Origin: an uncultured Bacteroidales bacterium
GTDB lineage: Bacteria; Bacteroidota; Bacteroidia; Bacteroidales; Muribaculaceae
NCBI GenBank assembly: GCA_949285735.1
Contig: CASEAQ010000022.1
Coordinates: forward strand, 1-40,370
Direction of reading: 5' to 3'
DNA: 40,370 nt
Positions 34,764 to 40,370 of this stretch are shown here, piece after piece. Position 1 is the stretch's first letter, and each line of letters begins with the position of its first letter. Position numbers and translations under genes: made by a program. Under the pieces are notes generated by a model. It made no database searches, had not been told where the DNA came from, and was given only the letters and a program-made list of their open reading frames with translations.

Positions 34764-35744
34764 ATGAATATGAATGATATGAGTAGGAGAACGATAGTGA
34801 AATTGTGTTTGCTTATGACGTTATTTTCTTTCAGTAATTGCAGCAAGGGTAATGACGTGATGCCCGATGCTTCACCAAGCGAGCCTACGGCAGCAGCCGG
34901 GCATCTCACCACATCGAGCACCGTGGGCGACGTGCTCGACCACCCTGCATTCAAGGGATTCTCGCAATATATACTCCCATTGGAGTGGGGATATGACGAG
35001 GCTATGCCGTTGGCAAGCGTGTCGCGGCTGTTGCCATATCACAATTATGTCGATGCCGAGCGTTGCGTGGGCTACATCAACCAAATGATTGATTCGGTGG
35101 CAGCAGGGCGCAAGATTTTCTACGACTTGGGGTTGACCGATGCCGGGCTGTTCTTCTTCCGAGGTCGTCCGGGAGCTCCGTTTGCCATCATCTGCCCCGG
35201 TGGCGGCTTTTCGTATGTCGGTTCGATACACGAGGGTTTCCCTCATGCATTGGCATTGAGCGCGATGGGCTACAATGCTTTTGTCATTCAGTATGAAGTG
35301 GGGAGTGCCCAAGTGGCGTGTGAGGACTTGGCTGCCGGGATAGAATATATCTTCAGCCACAGCGACGAGTTGCAGGTTGACACCACGGGCTATTCGGTGT
35401 GGGGCAGTTCGGCTGGTGCACGCATGGCTGCCTATATCGGCTCTTATGGCACGGCGGCATTCGGTGCTGCCAACTTGCCGCGTCCGTCGGCTGTGGTGAT
35501 GGCATATACGGGGCATAATGAGTACACGCGCCACGACCCGCCCACATATTCTGTCGTGGGAAGCAACGACGGCATTGCCAATCCCAATGTGATGCGCCGC
35601 CGCACCGAGGCATTGCAGGCGATAGGCATTCCTGCCGAGTTTCTCCTCTATCCCAATTTGAGACATGGTTTCGGACTTGGTATAGGCACGAGTGCCGAGG
35701 GATGGATAGATGGAGCAGTGCGCTTCTGGGAAGAAAACCGATAG
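34764..35744 (+). CDS. Lipoprotein alpha/beta hydrolase (esterase-like)
   Basis: 326 residues. The N-terminus is a signal peptide with a lipobox-like end (TLFSFSNC, Cys26) followed by SKGND, similar to surface-export signals of Bacteroidetes lipoproteins, so an envelope location is likely. The body is an alpha/beta hydrolase: oxyanion loop PGGG (145-148), nucleophile elbow GSSAG with Ser216, likely acid D269 in SNDG and base H301 in LRHGFG. It resembles acetyl-esterase/xylanase-type hydrolases of Bacteroidales. The ATG at 34779 (MSRRT) is an equally good start. It carries shared operator site 2. Confidence 0.85.
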   Translation: MNMNDMSRRTIVKLCLLMTLFSFSNCSKGNDVMPDASPSEPTAAAGHLTTSSTVGDVLDHPAFKGFSQYILPLEWGYDEAMPLASVSRLLPYHNYVDAERCVGYINQMIDSVAAGRKIFYDLGLTDAGLFFFRGRPGAPFAIICPGGGFSYVGSIHEGFPHALALSAMGYNAFVIQYEVGSAQVACEDLAAGIEYIFSHSDELQVDTTGYSVWGSSAGARMAAYIGSYGTAAFGAANLPRPSAVVMAYTGHNEYTRHDPPTYSVVGSNDGIANPNVMRRRTEALQAIGIPAEFLLYPNLRHGFGLGIGTSAEGWIDGAVRFWEENR

Positions 35745-35764
35745 CGGCAGTGGGGATTGCCATA

Positions 35765-35799
35765 CTGTAAAATGGGTGTGCTATTCTGTATTCCTTGTA
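35765..35799 (+). promoter_or_regulatory. AraC-type operator, site 3 of 4
   Basis: CTGTAAAATGGGTGTG at 35765 and CTGTATTCC at 35786, 21 bp apart, starting 58 bases upstream of the -7 box at 35823. Confidence 0.65.
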
Positions 35800-35822
35800 T
35801 GGATAGGCTTTAGTATGCCAAG

Positions 35823-35830
35823 TAATTTTG
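35823..35830 (+). promoter_or_regulatory. -7 box of the exported aldo/keto reductase operon
   Basis: TAATTTTG, 28 bases before the ATG. No TTG at -33 (nearest spacer 25), consistent with activator dependence. Confidence 0.55.
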
Positions 35831-35850
35831 TAACATAAGAAAAAAGGATT

Positions 35851-38394
<2,544 letters not shown>

Positions 38395-38424
38395 CATAGC
38401 GAGAAGCGATTAGCCTCAATATTG

Positions 38425-38454
38425 AAAGACACTCATTTTTGAGTGCCTTTTGTC
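38425..38454. terminator. Terminator hairpin between convergent genes
   Basis: CACTCA (38430-38435) pairs with TGAGTG (38440-38445) around a T-rich loop, with AAAG/CTTTT extending the stem. T-rich on the + side. Confidence 0.5.
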
Positions 38455-38494
38455 TTGCTTGTTCAGCAATAATCTTCGTTGAATACGGTTTTAT

Positions 38495-39886
38495 TTATGA
38501 AGAAGCCAACAAACTTAGGTCAACATCGGGAATGGTAACGTCGGCAAGCTTGTCTTCGATAAGGAATCCCATGTAAAGCGGAATGGTGAGTATGTTTCCC
38601 TCTCGTCCTACATTATATTGCCCCAACTTGATTGCATTGTTGACGTGATACACATTTTTGTTTTTGAGAACCGTAGTCATACTTTTTGCCTTGCCAGTCT
38701 TTGCTTTGACTTCAAGTATAAAGCATTCACCTTTAAATCTAACCAAAAAGTCAAGTTCAAGCCCGCTGTCCTTATGAAAGTAGTATAATTTTTGCCCCGA
38801 CTTGCATAAGAAATCAGCCATCAGGTTTTCAAAGATAGCTCCTTTATATCCAAGAAGATTGCCCTTCAATATATCTGCTTGTGTACCATAATCAAGCATA
38901 GCCATGAGAATGCCTATATCGGTGGTGTAAACCTTGAAGGACTCTTTGATGGAATTGCCCTCTAACGGCAGTTCGGTAATTTGTGTGTTGTAGCATCTGC
39001 GGACTATCCCGGCATCTTCCAACCATTGAATGCTACCAATGTATTGAGAAGCTCTTCCTCCCTTTTTGACTATGGAATATTGGAATTTCTTATTTTCTTT
39101 GGCTAATTGTTTTGGAATCGATTCAAAACATTCTCGGATATGCGGTTTGTCGGCATCATCGGCATATTTAACCATATCCTCTTCATATTCAGCTATAAGA
39201 TTGCGCTGAGTTTGATATATCAGTTCAATATTTTTCGTTTCAAGGAAGCAGTTCACCACTTCGGGCAGACCTCCGACAATAACATATCTGTAAAGCAACT
39301 CCATCATTGCCTTGTGAATCCCGTCGGGAACAGCCTTTTCGTTCTCGAAGCATGATTTAATGGTGTCGATAACTGCGTCATTGATTCCGTTTGCCCATAA
39401 AAATTCTTCAAAATCCAATGGGTACATATCAATCACAGTTTCATATCCAACGGGAATAGAATCTTGCCCTTCGTCGTCTTTCTTTTTCTTGCTTTGTCCG
39501 TAGCCTTTTACACCTAAAAGCGAACCAGTGGCAATGACATCGAAACGACCGTCTATGTGGAATGATTTCAAAGCTGTTCTTGCCTCCTTGCACTCTTGAA
39601 TCTCGTCCAAGATAATGCAGGTTTTCCCGTTGATGAAACGAGTGTTAGGAATTAAAGCCGAGAGGTTGAGAATAATGGTATCAACATCTATATTTCCAGT
39701 AAAGGCAGATTTCTTATCGGGTTCGAGTATGAAGTTCATGTAAACCACACTCTCGTAATTCTCTCTTGCGAATTTCTGTACGATGTATGTCTTTCCACAT
39801 TGGCGGATACCTTTTATCACAAGTGGCTTTTTGCCCTCCGACTTTTTCCACTTGGCTAAAAACGTTTCTATTTTTCTTCTGAGCAT
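38495..39886 (-). CDS. AAA_14/DUF4143 ATPase
   Basis: 463 residues. N-terminal AAA_14 domain with Walker A GIRQCGKTY (about 26-34) and Walker B CIILDEIQE, sensor-like DVIATGSLLG. The C-terminal DUF4143 domain ends in a PD-(D/E)xK-like nuclease core: SGLELDFLV then FILEVKAK. Such proteins are widespread, multicopy and mobile in Bacteroidales, with no settled function. The sequence is visibly AT-richer than its neighbours (many AAA, ATA, TTT codons), suggesting recent acquisition. It stands alone on the - strand, with its own promoter inside a four-copy repeat array. Confidence 0.92.
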   Translation of the reverse strand: MLRRKIETFLAKWKKSEGKKPLVIKGIRQCGKTYIVQKFARENYESVVYMNFILEPDKKSAFTGNIDVDTIILNLSALIPNTRFINGKTCIILDEIQECKEARTALKSFHIDGRFDVIATGSLLGVKGYGQSKKKKDDEGQDSIPVGYETVIDMYPLDFEEFLWANGINDAVIDTIKSCFENEKAVPDGIHKAMMELLYRYVIVGGLPEVVNCFLETKNIELIYQTQRNLIAEYEEDMVKYADDADKPHIRECFESIPKQLAKENKKFQYSIVKKGGRASQYIGSIQWLEDAGIVRRCYNTQITELPLEGNSIKESFKVYTTDIGILMAMLDYGTQADILKGNLLGYKGAIFENLMADFLCKSGQKLYYFHKDSGLELDFLVRFKGECFILEVKAKTGKAKSMTTVLKNKNVYHVNNAIKLGQYNVGREGNILTIPLYMGFLIEDKLADVTIPDVDLSLLASS

Positions 39887-39911
39887 AGTACGATTCCATT
39901 CATTTATAAGG

Positions 39912-39919
39912 CAAAACTA
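39912..39919 (-). promoter_or_regulatory. Candidate -7 box of the AAA_14/DUF4143 gene
   Basis: TAGTTTTG on the - strand (39919 to 39912), giving a leader of about 20 bases. The first repeat of the array overlaps it (39917-39937). Confidence 0.45.
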
Positions 39920-40034
39920 CACTTTTTCGGGCGAATAACCTATAGCTTGATACACTTTTTCCAACGAATATTGCTCGTGGGCTACACTTTTTCGAGCGAA
40001 TATTGGCTGAGCGCTACATTTTTTCCAACGAATT
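39917..40034. repeat. Four 21-bp repeats at 32-33 bp spacing
   Basis: Units at 39917-39937, 39950-39970, 39982-40002 and 40014-40034 read, on the + strand, (C/A)TACA(C/T)TTTTTC-NNN-CGAAT(A/T). The variable triplet is GGG, CAA, GAG, CAA, so units alternate in type (GGG/GAG, then CAA). Spacers are 11-12 bases and unrelated. The period of about 32 bases is three helical turns, as for a protein-binding array. Confidence 0.85.
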
Positions 40035-40107
40035 TGAATGCCGTTTAATTAAAAATGCGCCACATGTTATGGAGATTTCAGGAAAGCCATTGTTGACTTA
40101 TTGACAA

Positions 40108-40150
40108 TTATCAACAGCCTGTTAATAACTTATCAACCGATTGTTGATAA
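40108..40150. repeat. Further cluster of TTATYAACA boxes
   Basis: TTATCAACA (40108-40116), TTATTAACA on - (40120-40128), TTATCAACC (40130-40138), TTATCAACA on - (40142-40150). The same box type as the cluster at 26843-27269, again in a gene-free region upstream of a gene. Confidence 0.6.
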
Positions 40151-40156
40151 ACAGTC

Positions 40157-40165
40157 GGGGGGGGG
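40157..40165 (+). repeat. Homopolymer of nine G
   Basis: Nine consecutive G between the TTATYAACA boxes and operator site 4, and about 75 bases upstream of the -7 box at 40240. A length-variable tract is possible. Confidence 0.5.
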
Positions 40166-40181
40166 TAGTTGGGGACAGGCT

Positions 40182-40216
40182 CTGTAAAATAGGTGTTTCA
40201 TTCTGTAATCTGTGTA
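40182..40216 (+). promoter_or_regulatory. AraC-type operator, site 4 of 4
   Basis: CTGTAAAATAGGTG at 40182 and CTGTAATCTGTG at 40203, 21 bp apart, starting 58 bases upstream of TACCTTTG at 40240. Best match to the consensus of the four. Confidence 0.65.
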
Positions 40217-40239
40217 AGGGTGTGGCGATATTGCCGTAT

Positions 40240-40247
40240 TACCTTTG
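40240..40247 (+). promoter_or_regulatory. -7 box of the gene running off the window
   Basis: TACCTTTG, 22 bases before the ATG at 40270; no TTG at -33. Confidence 0.5.
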
Positions 40248-40269
40248 TATCAAACTAATAAGTCGATTT

Positions 40270-40370
40270 ATGAAAACAAAAATTATCCTTCTAACACTGT
40301 TTTTTATGACAATTTTCGGCAATATTCAGGCGCAGCAAGGGGTTGACACGCTCAACGTGCGCCAGCAGGA
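40270..40370 (+). CDS. Exported protein, 3' end outside window
   Basis: Only 33 codons are visible: a Sec signal peptide (MKTKIILLTLFFMTIFGN, cleavage likely after IQA) followed by QQGVDTLNV. Family unknown. It is placed under operator site 4, so it should belong to the same regulon as the exported aldo/keto reductase and the lipoprotein hydrolase. Confidence 0.75.
   Translation, partial: MKTKIILLTLFFMTIFGNIQAQQGVDTLNVRQQ

Noticed and set aside
39917-40034. CRISPR array
   Set aside because: Units are 21 bases with variable middles, spacers are only 11-12 bases, and no cas genes are present.

Overview
The window comes from a Bacteroidales genome. The evidence is an RpoA/RplQ pair with Bacteroidetes-type termini, a reverse rubrerythrin, an FtsL-like protein of the Bacteroidetes type, DUF4919 and DUF4435 proteins, and many matches to the Bacteroidetes promoter (TTG, 19-21 bases, TAnnTTTG). 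The moderate GC content and the gene set would fit Muribaculaceae or a relative, but I cannot fix the genus by eye.

Layout. 1-1518: end of a ribosomal-protein operon (rpoA, rplQ) with a terminator, then about 560 bp without a recognisable gene. 2198-3222: a PerR-like regulator and a reverse rubrerythrin (peroxide defence). 3679-18968: a compact division and cell-wall (dcw) cluster, all on the + strand: rsmH, ftsL-like, ftsI, murE, mraY, murD, ftsW, murG, murC, ftsQ, ftsA, ftsZ. mraZ, murF and ddl are absent. 19087-26689: yqeY, serS, a bifunctional (p)ppGpp enzyme, a PgpH-type 7TM-HD phosphodiesterase, and two Bacteroidales proteins of unknown function. 26690-27511: a gene-free stretch with three diverged copies of an element built from TTATYAACA boxes. 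27512-32645: a membrane-anchored MutS-like ATPase, an orphan LytTR response regulator, a fused AAA ATPase/DUF4435 (Toprim-like) protein resembling fused PARIS defence proteins, and a GNAT acetyltransferase.

32776-40370 is accessory. It holds an aldo/keto reductase divergent from an AraC regulator, a lipoprotein alpha/beta hydrolase, an exported aldo/keto reductase, two broken aldo/keto reductase copies (one with an in-frame internal deletion, one with a frameshift), an AT-richer AAA_14/DUF4143 ATPase with a four-copy repeat array over its promoter, and the start of another exported protein.

The strongest new signal is a shared operator. Four promoters (33653-33718 on the - strand, 34597-34663, 35765-35830 and 40182-40247 on the + strand) carry a direct repeat, CTGYA then CWGTA exactly 21 bp apart, each starting 58-59 bp upstream of a TAnnTTTG element. 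This looks like a local AraC regulon of aldehyde/ketone-handling and exported proteins, probably driven by the AraC gene at 33743. Other notable items are the PARIS-like fusion, the promoter repeat array at 39917-40034, and the TTATYAACA-box elements.
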